Shown: positions 43,751 through 52,516, counted from the first letter of the stretch. The stretch: DNA of 64,000 nt from an uncultured Oscillospiraceae bacterium (GCA_910586535.1 CAJUHS010000002.1:103790-167789); one strand, 5' to 3'. Notes: generated by a model not told the origin, from the sequence alone. A program made the numbers and translations.

Positions 43751-45427
43751 TTAGTCAAGCGGGTAATTTTTCAAATCGGGAAGTTCTTCTAATGTAAGAG
43801 TCCGGTCGCTGTTGTACGCCTTGTTGAGAGTCTCCATTGTGGTATATTCATCATTGAGAACGCCCTTGCTGAGAGTAAACGGATCGCTCCATGTACCCCA
43901 GTAGAGCCAACGGCTGTTACCCGTAAAGACCTTGTCGGGATCCATTACACAGCCGTTTTCGGATAAAGCTACCAGCTTAGGAACAGACGGTATCTCTGCC
44001 AGATAAGCAAAGCTTCCGCTGTAGCAGGAATCTATTTGTTTTCCCGCATAAATATCCGTAGCAATGATATCAACAGTCTCGTCTCCGGGATACCAGTCAA
44101 CGTCCTGAGCGTTCCATACCCAAATAAGATTCGTTAGATTATGCTCGTTTGTCATTTTGTCGTACATAACGTTCCACAGCTTGATGTAGCTTTCCGCCTG
44201 ACAGTTTCCCCACCAGAACCAGCCTCCGGAAGCCTCGTGAAGAGGTCTCCACAAAACGGGAACTCCCGCGTCGCGCAGACGTTCAAGTTGATAAGCGATA
44301 TTGTCGATATCCTGCATAAGAAGTTCGTAGCCATGTTCGTCCTCGCCGTTCATTATCTTGTCAAGATCAAGCTTCGAGCCTTCTTTATAGAACGATGAGT
44401 ACCATGGGTTCTGATCGTCGTTGACCTGATAATCCACAGGAGAATGCCAGTGCCAGCACAGCGTAACGATACCGCCGCCATTATTGTACCAGTCATAAGC
44501 AAACTCCACCGTGTTAGAGTCGCTTCCGTAGGCGACAGAACCTGAGCTGTAACCCATCATATCCATGCCGAGAACCGCAAAATGAGATCCTGTTTCCTTG
44601 GCAATACGGCTGTACTCGGTAGACGTTCTTCCATCGTCGGCATACTGACCTGTAAGACTGTATTTACCGTAAATATCACACAGGAATTTATAAAGGCGGC
44701 GTGTATTCTCGTCCGCGTCGGGATTTGACAAAGGTGCTGTAACTTTATAGGTATCGGCGTTTACAGTCGTATTCGGCGTAAGCTTGAGGCAGTCGTAATC
44801 AACATATCCCCACTGCGGCTTAATAGTAATTCTGTGTGTACCCTTTGTCAGGTAAACATTTTTCATCATGCTGTCTCCAAAGCCGTCATAATTCAGGCAC
44901 ATAATAGTACCCATTTGCTCATCGTCAATAAACAGATAGTTCTCGCGTCTTCCGTTGCTTGTTTTGGACACAAAGTTCAGATCATAAAATCCGTCATACT
45001 CGATATCCGTTACAAACGTAAGACTGTCCCCCTCGCTGTTTAAACCGTTTACTTCCGCTCCTCCTGAAGCTTCTGGACTATCAAATGATGCAGTATTTCC
45101 TGTAAACTCCCCCGCTTCAGCTTCAAAGACAGCCTCATAATCAGCGGGAACGCTGCTTGCGGTCAGCGGATAGTCGGACAGATCCAAATCGTTATTAAAT
45201 TCCGTTTTGATCTCATCATAGATCACCTTGAGAGGTTCAAACTGAGGCTTGTCGGCTGCCGCAGAGGTTACATCCGCCGCAGGAGTCGCAGAAGTATCTC
45301 CTGCAGTTTCTGAAGAGGTATTGTCTCCGGCCGAAGTTCCCTCCCCTGAACCTGTAGTACAGCCCGAGAGCATTGCGGCCGCAAATGCGGAAGCCGCCGC
45401 AAGAGCAATAAATTTTTTTGCTTTCAT
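43751..45427 (-). CDS. GH26 beta-mannanase lipoprotein with CBM35-like domain
   Basis: The 558-residue protein has a lipobox (MLSGC, Cys23), a Ser/Thr/Ala-rich linker (about 25-58), a CBM35/CBM6-like module (about 98-217, FEAEAGEFTG...DGFYDLNFVSKT...VDYDCLKLTP), and a GH26 catalytic domain from about residue 235. The acid/base is Glu398 in WRPLHEASGGWFWWG and the nucleophile Glu490 in ALSENGCV. It is presumably anchored on the cell surface and cuts mannan backbones. Its ribosome site lies in a hairpin. It is the middle gene of the ECF S-GH26-GH5 unit. Confidence 0.93.
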   Translation of the reverse strand: MKAKKFIALAAASAFAAAMLSGCTTGSGEGTSAGDNTSSETAGDTSATPAADVTSAAADKPQFEPLKVIYDEIKTEFNNDLDLSDYPLTASSVPADYEAVFEAEAGEFTGNTASFDSPEASGGAEVNGLNSEGDSLTFVTDIEYDGFYDLNFVSKTSNGRRENYLFIDDEQMGTIMCLNYDGFGDSMMKNVYLTKGTHRITIKPQWGYVDYDCLKLTPNTTVNADTYKVTAPLSNPDADENTRRLYKFLCDIYGKYSLTGQYADDGRTSTEYSRIAKETGSHFAVLGMDMMGYSSGSVAYGSDSNTVEFAYDWYNNGGGIVTLCWHWHSPVDYQVNDDQNPWYSSFYKEGSKLDLDKIMNGEDEHGYELLMQDIDNIAYQLERLRDAGVPVLWRPLHEASGGWFWWGNCQAESYIKLWNVMYDKMTNEHNLTNLIWVWNAQDVDWYPGDETVDIIATDIYAGKQIDSCYSGSFAYLAEIPSVPKLVALSENGCVMDPDKVFTGNSRWLYWGTWSDPFTLSKGVLNDEYTTMETLNKAYNSDRTLTLEELPDLKNYPLD

Positions 45428-45462
45428 GATATTCCTCCTTTTATTTGCTCTGGAGGAATACC
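45428..45462 (-). promoter_or_regulatory. Hairpin sequestering the GH26 ribosome-binding site
   Basis: On the - strand the Shine-Dalgarno region GGAGGAATATC, ending directly at the ATG, pairs with GGTATTCCTCC 13 bases upstream: 11 bp with one G-U pair, loop AGAGCAAATAAAA. The whole GGAGG is buried. This suggests translational control by temperature, a protein or an RNA. There is no U-run to suggest a terminator. Confidence 0.65.
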
Positions 45463-45479
45463 ATGCATTGCAGACAATA

Positions 45480-46289
45480 TTATTTGTCAGCCAAAGCTTC
45501 CCCCTCGGCGTTTACGGGCGGTTCAACGCCCATAGTTTCATAAAGATAATCAAGCTTTTCGGTAAGCTCGTCAATCTGTTCCTGATATACGGCTTCTCTT
45601 TTAGCCTGCGCGTCCTTTATCTTGCCGTCAGCAGAAAGACGTACGGCAAATCCTGCTGTAACAACAAGCGCAAAGACTGTAAGAGCTGTGGTAAGCGGAT
45701 TGAAATATCCCTTGCTTTCTGGTCTTGCCTCTATCATGCGTCCGAATCCCGAAGCGTGCAGAGCTTTTTTCAGCGCAAGATAAAGCGGTACCGAAACAAC
45801 AACGGCAATAGCTCCGTTTATGAAAGACGCCGCCGCTTTTTCCAGCATAACCGCAGACGCAGTCTGAAAAGGATTTCCGAGAATAAGCTGCGTTACAAAG
45901 GACTTTCCGAGATAAAGAACGATGTAAACGAACTGTCCGACAACAGCGGCAACGACCGCTCTTGCCGGCTCGCTTTTTATACCCGAACGATTCAGCTTGC
46001 CAGCCGCCCACCCCATAGAAAACTTGGAAAAAAAAGTATAGGGCGCAGAAAGCGTATAGAGCGGGTTAAACAAGTCGTACAAAGCGCCGCCTATTCCCGA
46101 GGATAATCCCCCGTTAACGCCGCCGAAAAGAAGTCCTGCAAGTAAACACATTGAGTTGCCTATGTGTATCCTCGTTTCGTTTGCAAGCGGAATAGACATA
46201 TAGTTTCCCGCGTAGACTAAAGCCGCCATAAGCCCTACGGCAACCATTCTGTAAATTCTGCTTTGCTGCTGCGATACTGTGCTGTTCAT
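45480..46289 (-). CDS. ECF transporter S component
   Basis: The 269-residue protein has about six hydrophobic helices in its first 210 residues and the pattern of energy-coupling-factor S subunits (YAGNYMSIPL, HIGNSMCLLAGLLFGGVNGGLSSGIGGALYDLF), which bind a vitamin or similar substrate and pair with EcfA/A'/T encoded elsewhere. The C-terminus carries an unusual charged, coiled-coil-like tail (AKREAVYQEQIDELTEKLDY). The substrate is unknown. It leads a unit with GH26 and GH5 genes, with 52 bases to the GH26 start. Confidence 0.85.
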   Translation of the reverse strand: MNSTVSQQQSRIYRMVAVGLMAALVYAGNYMSIPLANETRIHIGNSMCLLAGLLFGGVNGGLSSGIGGALYDLFNPLYTLSAPYTFFSKFSMGWAAGKLNRSGIKSEPARAVVAAVVGQFVYIVLYLGKSFVTQLILGNPFQTASAVMLEKAAASFINGAIAVVVSVPLYLALKKALHASGFGRMIEARPESKGYFNPLTTALTVFALVVTAGFAVRLSADGKIKDAQAKREAVYQEQIDELTEKLDYLYETMGVEPPVNAEGEALADK

Positions 46290-46320
46290 TATTAAGTACC
46301 CCCTTGGAATTTATGCTTTT

Positions 46321-46349
46321 ATTATACCCGCGTTACTCGGTATAAGCAA
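46321..46349 (-). promoter_or_regulatory. Promoter of the ECF S-GH26-GH5 unit with internal dyad
   Basis: TTGCTT (46344-46349) and TATAAT (46321-46326) on the - strand are 17 bases apart, 31 bases before the S-component start. TATACC-N10-GGTATA (46323-46328 with 46339-46344) is an inverted repeat filling the spacer, suggesting a repressor site. The rest of this 233-base gap holds no gene. Confidence 0.65.
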
Positions 46350-46522
46350 ATTTCAGGAGTGCTATAATATTCTGTTAATATTTGTGAAAACTGTTAAAAT
46401 ATGCTTTTGCAGCATCTTTTGTTTTCGGCAAATTCCACATACACAGTAGCTTCGGTAAAAAGGTTTTAAACACACACCGTCATATTGCACAAAAAACTTC
46501 TTGCAACAAAGCTCTATTTGGA

Positions 46523-48694
46523 CTAAACGGTAGAATTTTTTTGTTCTGGACGCATGGTAAGAGATATCCTCTTACGCTTCATATCAACATCAAGTACCCA
46601 AACCTTGACAACCTCGCCCACCTTGACCGCCTCAAGGGGATGCTTGATATAGCGGTTGCATATTCTGGAAATATGAACCAGACCGTCCTCGTGAACGCCT
46701 ATATCCACAAAGCAGCCAAAATCCACGATATTACGGACAGTACCCATAAGCTCCATGCCTGGCTTTAGGTCTTTCAGCTCCATAACATCGCCGCTTCTCA
46801 GCAATGGAGGGGGGAGTTCGTCCCTCGGGTCGCGTCCGGGCTTAGCAAGCTCTTTAAGAATATCTGTGACCGTAGGAACGCCTATGCCTGCTCCGTCTGC
46901 GATATTTGGCACTCCGATCTTACGCGCTGCTTCGGGTATCTCCGTCAGACCGCCGTCTTTCAAGTCTGCTATGGAGAATCCGCAGCGGTCGATGATCTTT
47001 TTCGCCGCTTCGTAGCTTTCAGGGTGTACTGCGGTGTTGTCCAGAGGGTTCTTTCCTCCGTGTACCCTAAGAAATCCCGCGCACTGTTCAAAGGCTTTAG
47101 GACCAAGCTTTGACACTTTAAGAAGCTGCTTTCTGTCGGTAAACGAACCGTTTTCCTCACGGTACGCAACGATATTTTTGGCAACTGCCGAACTGATACC
47201 CGAAATATAGGACAGCAGCGAACGGGAAGCTGTATTCAGGTCAACTCCAACGGTATTTACACAATCCTCAACAACGCCTGTGAGAGCTTCGTCCATACGC
47301 GCTTTAGGCATATCGTGCTGATACTGACCAACCCCGATAGCTTTCGGGTCAATCTTGACAAGCTCAGCAAGGGGATCCTGCATACGGCGGGCAATGGATA
47401 CCGCGCTTCTCAGCGACACGTCGTATTCCGGAAATTCATCAGCCGCCAGCTTTGAGGCTGAGTAAACCGAAGCTCCCGCTTCGGACACCACCATATAGGA
47501 CACCTTTTCTGGAAGCTCCTTGATAAGGTCGGCAACAAACGTCTCCGACTCGCGGGAAGCCGTGCCGTTTCCGATAGCTATAATTGAAACTCCGTACTTC
47601 TGAATAAGATTTTTTACCAAAACCTTGCCCTGCTCTATTTTGCGCTGCTCTCCTGTGGTAATATAGGCTACGCCCGTGTCAAGAACCTTTCCTGTATTGT
47701 CAACGACGGCAAGCTTGCAGCCTGTGCGGTATCCGGGGTCAAGGCCAAGAGCGACGCGTCCCTTAATAGGCGGCTGCATAAGAAGCTGGCGCAGATTTGA
47801 CGCAAACACCTTAATTGCCGCCTCGCAGGCTTTAGACGTTAAGTCTGCGCGAATTTCCCTCTCCACAGAGGGAAATATAAGCCGTCCGTAACCGTCAACA
47901 GCGGCTGATTTAACAAGTTCTCCGCAGGGAGAATTATTCTTAACATATTTGTCTGTAACAACTTTTTCCCCTCTGCCGTCGGGAACAGCTACGCTCACCT
48001 TCAGCTTGTCCTCACGTTCTCCCCTGTCTATGGCAAGAACGCGGTGTCCGGCTATCCTGAAAACAGGCTCGGAAAAATCGTAATAATTTGAATAAACAGT
48101 TTCCTCATCGGGGTCAGCCGCTTTTGAGGACACCATGCCCTCTTTGGTTATCATTGCACGAAGCGTTTTGCGTAGCTCCGCGTCATCAGAAATATCCTCG
48201 GCAATTATATCCATAGCTCCCTGCAAAGCAGCCGCTCTGTCGGGTACATCCTTTTCGAGGTCTATGTAATTTTCCGCCTCGGCATTAGGGTCGGAGGCAA
48301 CATTCTGCGCCATGATAAATTCTGCAAGAGATTCGAGTCCGCGCTCTCTTGCCACAGAACCGCGGGTCTTGCGCTTGGGCTTGAAAGGACGGTAAATATC
48401 CTCTACCTCAACGAGTGCAGCGGCTTTTTCGATGGCCGCTGCAATTTCGTCAGTCATCTTACCCTGTTCGGTAATGGACGCCGCAACTTCCTCCTTGCGC
48501 TTTTCGAGATTGCGCAAATAAGTAAGCCTGTCAAATATCTCGCGCAAAAGCTGATCGTCAAGCGAGCCTGTCAGCTCCTTGCGGTAACGTGCGATAAACG
48601 GAATAGTCTTGCCGTCGTCGATAAGCGAAACGGTGTTGTCGATCTGCTCCTGCCTGAGCTTAAACTCTTTGGCAAGGGTCTCGTTAATGTTCAA
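46523..48694 (-). CDS. Tex family RNA-binding transcription accessory protein
   Basis: Tex proteins are cytoplasmic nucleic-acid-binding factors related to eukaryotic Spt6. The 723-residue chain has the helical Tex N-terminal region, a YqgF RNase H-like domain (about 320-440, VALGLDPGYRTGCKLAVVD), helix-hairpin-helix segments (SLLSYISGISSAVAKNIVAYR) and a C-terminal S1 domain (GMELMGTVRNIVDFGCFVDI). Normal length. The start is a TTG preceded by GGGAG. Confidence 0.95.
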   Translation of the reverse strand: MNINETLAKEFKLRQEQIDNTVSLIDDGKTIPFIARYRKELTGSLDDQLLREIFDRLTYLRNLEKRKEEVAASITEQGKMTDEIAAAIEKAAALVEVEDIYRPFKPKRKTRGSVARERGLESLAEFIMAQNVASDPNAEAENYIDLEKDVPDRAAALQGAMDIIAEDISDDAELRKTLRAMITKEGMVSSKAADPDEETVYSNYYDFSEPVFRIAGHRVLAIDRGEREDKLKVSVAVPDGRGEKVVTDKYVKNNSPCGELVKSAAVDGYGRLIFPSVEREIRADLTSKACEAAIKVFASNLRQLLMQPPIKGRVALGLDPGYRTGCKLAVVDNTGKVLDTGVAYITTGEQRKIEQGKVLVKNLIQKYGVSIIAIGNGTASRESETFVADLIKELPEKVSYMVVSEAGASVYSASKLAADEFPEYDVSLRSAVSIARRMQDPLAELVKIDPKAIGVGQYQHDMPKARMDEALTGVVEDCVNTVGVDLNTASRSLLSYISGISSAVAKNIVAYREENGSFTDRKQLLKVSKLGPKAFEQCAGFLRVHGGKNPLDNTAVHPESYEAAKKIIDRCGFSIADLKDGGLTEIPEAARKIGVPNIADGAGIGVPTVTDILKELAKPGRDPRDELPPPLLRSGDVMELKDLKPGMELMGTVRNIVDFGCFVDIGVHEDGLVHISRICNRYIKHPLEAVKVGEVVKVWVLDVDMKRKRISLTMRPEQKNSTV

Positions 48695-48722
48695 AAAAAT
48701 CTCCCTTTCGGTTTAAACAGTG

Positions 48723-48783
48723 ATGGGGCGGAAACTGTAAATTTCCACCTTAATATTATACCACATTTATAAAATTATGGCAA
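48723..48783 (-). promoter_or_regulatory. Promoter and leader hairpin of tex
   Basis: TTGCCA (48778-48783) and TATAAT (48755-48760) are 17 bases apart on the - strand. A leader hairpin pairs GGTGGAAA with TTTCCGCC (48723-48745) shortly before the ribosome site. Confidence 0.7.
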
Positions 48784-49006
48784 GCCCTTTTTGTCGCTGT
48801 TATCTTTGCTGTGCTCCAGAACATCCCCATACCGACAGACGAGTACTCTGCATATGACTAAATCTGCTCGCCTTCGCCTTACCGGTTTTCAGATTAGATA
48901 GATTGACATTGCTTATGCACACATTTTCGGCAAGCTCGTTCATGGACATTTTTCTTTCCGCCATAATGCAGTCAAGCCGCAGAATCGTGTAGATTTTAAA
49001 AGCATA
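48775..49006 (-). pseudogene. Decayed XRE/Cro-type regulator
   Basis: On the - strand one frame reads LRLDCIMAERKMSMNELAENV, then ISNVNLSNLKTGKAKA, a typical Cro/XRE helix-turn-helix. It then loses the family pattern, which reappears in another frame as ICRVLVCRYGDVLEH (the usual end CxxLDCQPGDILEY). The frame break and the lack of a good start mark a pseudogene of a YozG-like regulator. The tex promoter lies within its decayed tail. Confidence 0.7.
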
Positions 49007-49087
49007 AATCTTACTGCGGACGAAATATTACCGTTAAAAAATATCAGATAAAATCTTATAAAAAGCTTATAAAATTTATAAAAGCAC

Positions 49088-49127
49088 TTGCATATTTTTT
49101 CAAAATCTGCTATAACTAATATAGCAG
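49088..49127 (+). promoter_or_regulatory. Promoter and palindrome of the dCMP deaminase gene
   Basis: TTGCAT (49088-49093) and TATAAC (49111-49116) are 17 bases apart on the + strand. A perfect palindrome, CTGCTATA-ACTAA-TATAGCAG (49107-49127), covers the -10 box and transcription start, suggesting an operator. Three TTATAAA-type repeats upstream may act as an UP element. Confidence 0.65.
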
Positions 49128-49192
49128 AAAAACAAAAGCGTGAAAATAAGAGGTTTTTACCCGCATTTTAAATTACGAAAGGAATGACTGTT

Positions 49193-49690
49193 ATGGAATA
49201 CTATAAAAGACGCGATAAAATAAACTATTATCTCGATATAGCGGAAACTGTTCTGGAAAGAGGCACCTGTATCCGCCGCAACTTCGGCGCGATAATCGTC
49301 AGCAATGACCGTATCGTTTCCACAGGATATGTGGGAGCCCCCCGCGGCAGAGCAAACTGCGTTGATATGGGATACTGCACCCGTGAAAAGCTTAAAGTGC
49401 CCAAGGGACAGCGGTACGAGCTATGCAGAAGCGTCCACGCGGAAGCAAACGCCATTATTGCCGCTGACAGAAACGATATGTTGGGAGCAACGCTCTATCT
49501 CGCATGCCATGACGCAAAGACAGGAGAGCTTTACGGTGACGTTGAACCGTGTTCTATGTGCAAAAGAATGATAATCAACGCCGGTATTTCCACAGTCATA
49601 ATCCGAAATACAAAGGATACATACACTACTATCAACGTTGAGAGCTGGATAGACAAGGACGATTCAATTGAAGGTACGGCAGGATACTAA
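49193..49690 (+). CDS. dCMP deaminase family protein
   Basis: The 165-residue zinc deaminase has the catalytic motif SVHAEANAI and the cysteine pair VEPCSMCKRMII, with FGAIIVSNDRIVSTGYVGAPRG and an added zinc-type cysteine region (NCVDMGYCTREK) seen in ComEB-like dCMP deaminases. It likely makes dUMP for thymidylate synthesis. The ATG chosen lies 9 bases after AAAGGA; another ATG three codons upstream abuts the ribosome site. Confidence 0.88.
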   Translation: MEYYKRRDKINYYLDIAETVLERGTCIRRNFGAIIVSNDRIVSTGYVGAPRGRANCVDMGYCTREKLKVPKGQRYELCRSVHAEANAIIAADRNDMLGATLYLACHDAKTGELYGDVEPCSMCKRMIINAGISTVIIRNTKDTYTTINVESWIDKDDSIEGTAGY

Positions 49691-49738
49691 AACATAATAA
49701 AAACGGCGGACATCAGTTCGCCGTTTTTATTATGTTTT
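49689..49738. terminator. Bidirectional terminator between dCMP deaminase and hslO
   Basis: A perfect 20-bp stem (49689-49708 with 49719-49738) with a 10-base loop overlaps the stop codons on both sides. It has T-runs in both directions, so it ends both convergent transcripts. Confidence 0.95.
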
Positions 49739-50610
49739 TATCTCTTGCTGAGATCAATAATCTCGTCCTTTGAAAAAATGTACTTCTTGTCGCAGAAGTG
49801 ACAGCAAACCTCAGCAGAGTCCTGTTCCTCAGCCATCTTGACAAGCTCTTCCCTGCCAAGACTGACCAATGCCCGCTCCACGCGTTCTTTGCTGCAATCA
49901 CACTTATAGTTCACTTCAAATGAATCCATAACTTCCGGTTCAAGTCCGTCAAGAACGCTTTTGGCAATATCCTCCGCAGACATTCCCGAATCAAGCATTG
50001 ACGTTACGGGAGGAAGTTTGTTTACATTAGCTTCAAGAATATCTATGCAGCTCTCGTCCGCAAAAGGAAGAAGCTGTATCAGATAACCTCCCGCAGCCTT
50101 TACTGTAAGGTCGGGATTTACAAGCACACCCAGTCCACATACTGTGGGAATCTGTTCACTTACCGCGAAATAGTTTGCTATATCTTCGGCGATCTCTCCC
50201 GACACGATAGGTACCTGTCCCACATAAGGTTCCTTCAGACCCAAATCCTTGACCACGGAAAGAGTACCGTCATTTCCCACCGCGCCCGAAACATCAAGCT
50301 TTCCGTATCTGTTCAGAGGAAGCTCCACTATAGGGTTTCCTACGTAGGATTTAACATTTCCCCTGCTGTCGGAGACCGCGATAAGAATACCCGTTGCTCC
50401 CCCACCGTTCATGCGTATTGTAACCGAATCATTTTCACCCTTCAGACCGTTTCCTATCAAAGACGCAGCTATAGACAATCTGCCCAGAGCCGCTGTAACA
50501 ACTGCCGACGTTCTGTGGATTCTTTCTATTTCGGAAACTATATCAAGAGCGTCTATTGCAGAAGCAACCACAGACGCGTCCTTTGAGATCGTTCTGACTA
50601 TTTTTGCCAT
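49738..50610 (-). CDS. hslO: Redox-regulated chaperone Hsp33
   Basis: Hsp33 is a holdase switched on by oxidation. The 290-residue protein has the C-terminal zinc motif CxC (YKCDCSKERVE) and CxxC (VCCHFCDKKY) about 30 residues apart. The N-terminal domain begins KIVRTISKDASVVASAIDA and contains GGGATGILIAVSDSRGNVKSYVGNP. AAAGGA precedes the ATG. It closes a yerC-methyltransferase-hslO unit. Confidence 0.96.
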   Translation of the reverse strand: MAKIVRTISKDASVVASAIDALDIVSEIERIHRTSAVVTAALGRLSIAASLIGNGLKGENDSVTIRMNGGGATGILIAVSDSRGNVKSYVGNPIVELPLNRYGKLDVSGAVGNDGTLSVVKDLGLKEPYVGQVPIVSGEIAEDIANYFAVSEQIPTVCGLGVLVNPDLTVKAAGGYLIQLLPFADESCIDILEANVNKLPPVTSMLDSGMSAEDIAKSVLDGLEPEVMDSFEVNYKCDCSKERVERALVSLGREELVKMAEEQDSAEVCCHFCDKKYIFSKDEIIDLSKR

Positions 50611-50648
50611 ATTTTTTATCCTTTAGTAATCTATAATTTTGGGATATA

Positions 50649-51410
50649 TCAGCATACCTTTTTTGCAGCATAAACCAACTTTTCACTGTCAGCTTTAGGA
50701 GGATCGAAAGAATCGTAGTCGTACTTCCCGACTATCTCAAAGCCGCACTTTTCAAGAAGTACGTCAATAATGCTTTCTTCAAATGCAATCTCGGAAAATT
50801 CGTCCTCATATCGCCTGTAGAGACCGCTTTCATCACGCTCAAAAAAGTCCAACGACATATCCACACGATTATCCTTTTCGCTGTAGAAATTCTGCCAAAC
50901 GCAGTAGATGCCGTCAAGATCGTAAACAAAAGTATTGTCTCCCAGAATATTTTTATGCTTATAAGGAGTGTTTATATCAAAAAGAAAAAGCCCATCAGGT
51001 TCACAGAAAAGCGAAACCCTCTCAAAAGCCTTTTCGATATCCGCAAGGCTTGAAAGATGATTTATGCTGTCTAAAGCGCATACTATGACGTCTATAGTAC
51101 CGAACATATCCAGCTTTGTCATATCCTGGCAAAGATACTGGATACTAAGTCCGCTTTCAAATTTCTTGTCGAGAGCGGCATTAAGCATATCCTCGGAACT
51201 GTCCACGCCGATAACGTCATACCCCATTATACTGAAAGCCTCTGATAAGCTGCCCGTACCGCAGGCAAGATCAAGCAGAATATTTTTCCTGCCGCCGTGT
51301 CTTTTTATCAGCGAGTCAAAATATTCTGCTCTTTCTCGGTATGAAATATTTTCGGTAAGCGCGTCATAAAAATAGGCAAAACTGCGATATCCTCCGCTGT
51401 ATCCGCTCAT
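50649..51410 (-). CDS. Class I SAM-dependent methyltransferase
   Basis: The 253-residue protein has the SAM motif LLDLACGTGSLSEAF, the acidic residue in VIGVDSSEDML, and IDVIVCALDSINHL as motif IV. It belongs to the small-molecule-type methyltransferase group (YqeM-like). The substrate is unknown. Its start overlaps the yerC stop by four bases (ATGA). Confidence 0.85.
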   Translation of the reverse strand: MSGYSGGYRSFAYFYDALTENISYRERAEYFDSLIKRHGGRKNILLDLACGTGSLSEAFSIMGYDVIGVDSSEDMLNAALDKKFESGLSIQYLCQDMTKLDMFGTIDVIVCALDSINHLSSLADIEKAFERVSLFCEPDGLFLFDINTPYKHKNILGDNTFVYDLDGIYCVWQNFYSEKDNRVDMSLDFFERDESGLYRRYEDEFSEIAFEESIIDVLLEKCGFEIVGKYDYDSFDPPKADSEKLVYAAKKVC

Positions 51411-51706
51411 TTTTCTGATTCTTCCTTAAGGCGGTCAAACACGAGAGCATAGCCGTCGCTGCCATAGTTGAGCGTTCTGTTTACACGGCTGATAGTAGCG
51501 GTACTTGCGCCGGTCTCGGCAACAATATCGCTGTAAACCCTTTTCTGAACCAGCATTGTGGCTACCTGCATTCTCTGAGACATAGCCTTAAGCTCCAGAA
51601 CCGTACAGAGATCCTCAAAAAATTTGTAGCACTCATCTGTGTTTTCAAGGGTAAGAACAGCCTTGAAAAGCGCGTCCATATGTTCGTCCTTAAGCTTATT
51701 ATTCAT
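51407..51706 (-). CDS. YerC/YecD family TrpR-related protein
   Basis: The 99-residue protein has the TrpR-like helix-turn-helix ELKAMSQRMQVATMLVQKRVY...VAETGASTATISRVNRTLNYG, characteristic of the YerC/YecD family. These are predicted DNA-binding regulators with no firmly known target. It begins a three-gene transcript and may be autoregulated. Confidence 0.92.
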   Translation of the reverse strand: MNNKLKDEHMDALFKAVLTLENTDECYKFFEDLCTVLELKAMSQRMQVATMLVQKRVYSDIVAETGASTATISRVNRTLNYGSDGYALVFDRLKEESEK

Positions 51707-51789
51707 ACTGAAATGTTCCTTTCTTGTTGTAATACTGATTTTGATCTCAAATCAGGATAATGTAACAGCAAGGAAGCTTGCTTAAAGTT

Positions 51790-51818
51790 ATTTTAACATA
51801 TTATAGTGAAAAAGTAAA
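51790..51818 (-). promoter_or_regulatory. Sigma-A promoter of the yerC unit
   Basis: TTTACT (51813-51818) and TAAAAT (51790-51795) on the - strand are 17 bases apart, 84 bases before yerC. A GATTTTGATCTCAAATC dyad lies in the leader. Confidence 0.6.
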
Positions 51819-51849
51819 GAGCTTTTTCAATTTTTCTGTAAGAACATTT

Positions 51850-52503
51850 TTATTGACGTATCAGCTTTTTTGCCCAAAGGAACAGCGTATCGGACATCTT
51901 GTCAAAATCCGCCTTGCCTCCGCTTTTCAAATGCAGGAACGTCCCGATAATAGTCTGTTCATCCATGTCTGCCAGATTAAAAAGTTCTTTTTGAAGCTTA
52001 ACGTATTTTCCGGTCTGCCTGAAATAAACCGCCTGTACGACAAACGATGCCGACTTGTACAAGCCGCGGAGGATATCTTCGCTTTTCTCGTACAACATAT
52101 TATGAACGCAGCCGTGATAGATATTGCAGACTCCTATCCTGACCGCACGGTCAACAGCGGAACCGTCAATATACTTCAAAAGCTCGTCAAGGCTTCCGAC
52201 GATCGGGGTCGTATCATAGAAAAACTGAAACAAATCGGACGGTTCCCAATTGTTAAGCTCGTTTCTGCCGCTGAAAAACCCGCAGACAAGCTCGCGGTTC
52301 GGAAGTCCGTCAAGCATATTTCCGTAAGTACGGATATCTTCCGGAAATATCTCGTCCAGTATCACAACAAGATCTATATCGCTTGTCTCTGTCGCTTCTC
52401 CCCGACCGTAGCTGCCCTGAAGTCCTACAAACCATATACGGGTTCCAAAAGTTTTCTGTAAAGCTTCGGAAAAGTTATTTATCCATTTATTAATGTCTAT
52501 CAT
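51850..52503 (-). CDS. Nucleotidyltransferase-domain protein
   Basis: The 217-residue protein has the polymerase-beta-like motif GLQGSYGRGEATETSDIDLVVIL (Gly-Ser and two Asp for metal), as in aminoglycoside nucleotidyltransferases and MNT-type antitoxins, then a helical C-terminal region (HNMLYEKSEDILRGLYKSASFVVQAVYF). The substrate is unknown. AAGGG precedes the ATG. It follows lysA by 13 bases and is probably co-transcribed. Confidence 0.82.
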   Translation of the reverse strand: MIDINKWINNFSEALQKTFGTRIWFVGLQGSYGRGEATETSDIDLVVILDEIFPEDIRTYGNMLDGLPNRELVCGFFSGRNELNNWEPSDLFQFFYDTTPIVGSLDELLKYIDGSAVDRAVRIGVCNIYHGCVHNMLYEKSEDILRGLYKSASFVVQAVYFRQTGKYVKLQKELFNLADMDEQTIIGTFLHLKSGGKADFDKMSDTLFLWAKKLIRQ

Positions 52504-52516
52504 ATTCAAAGTACCC

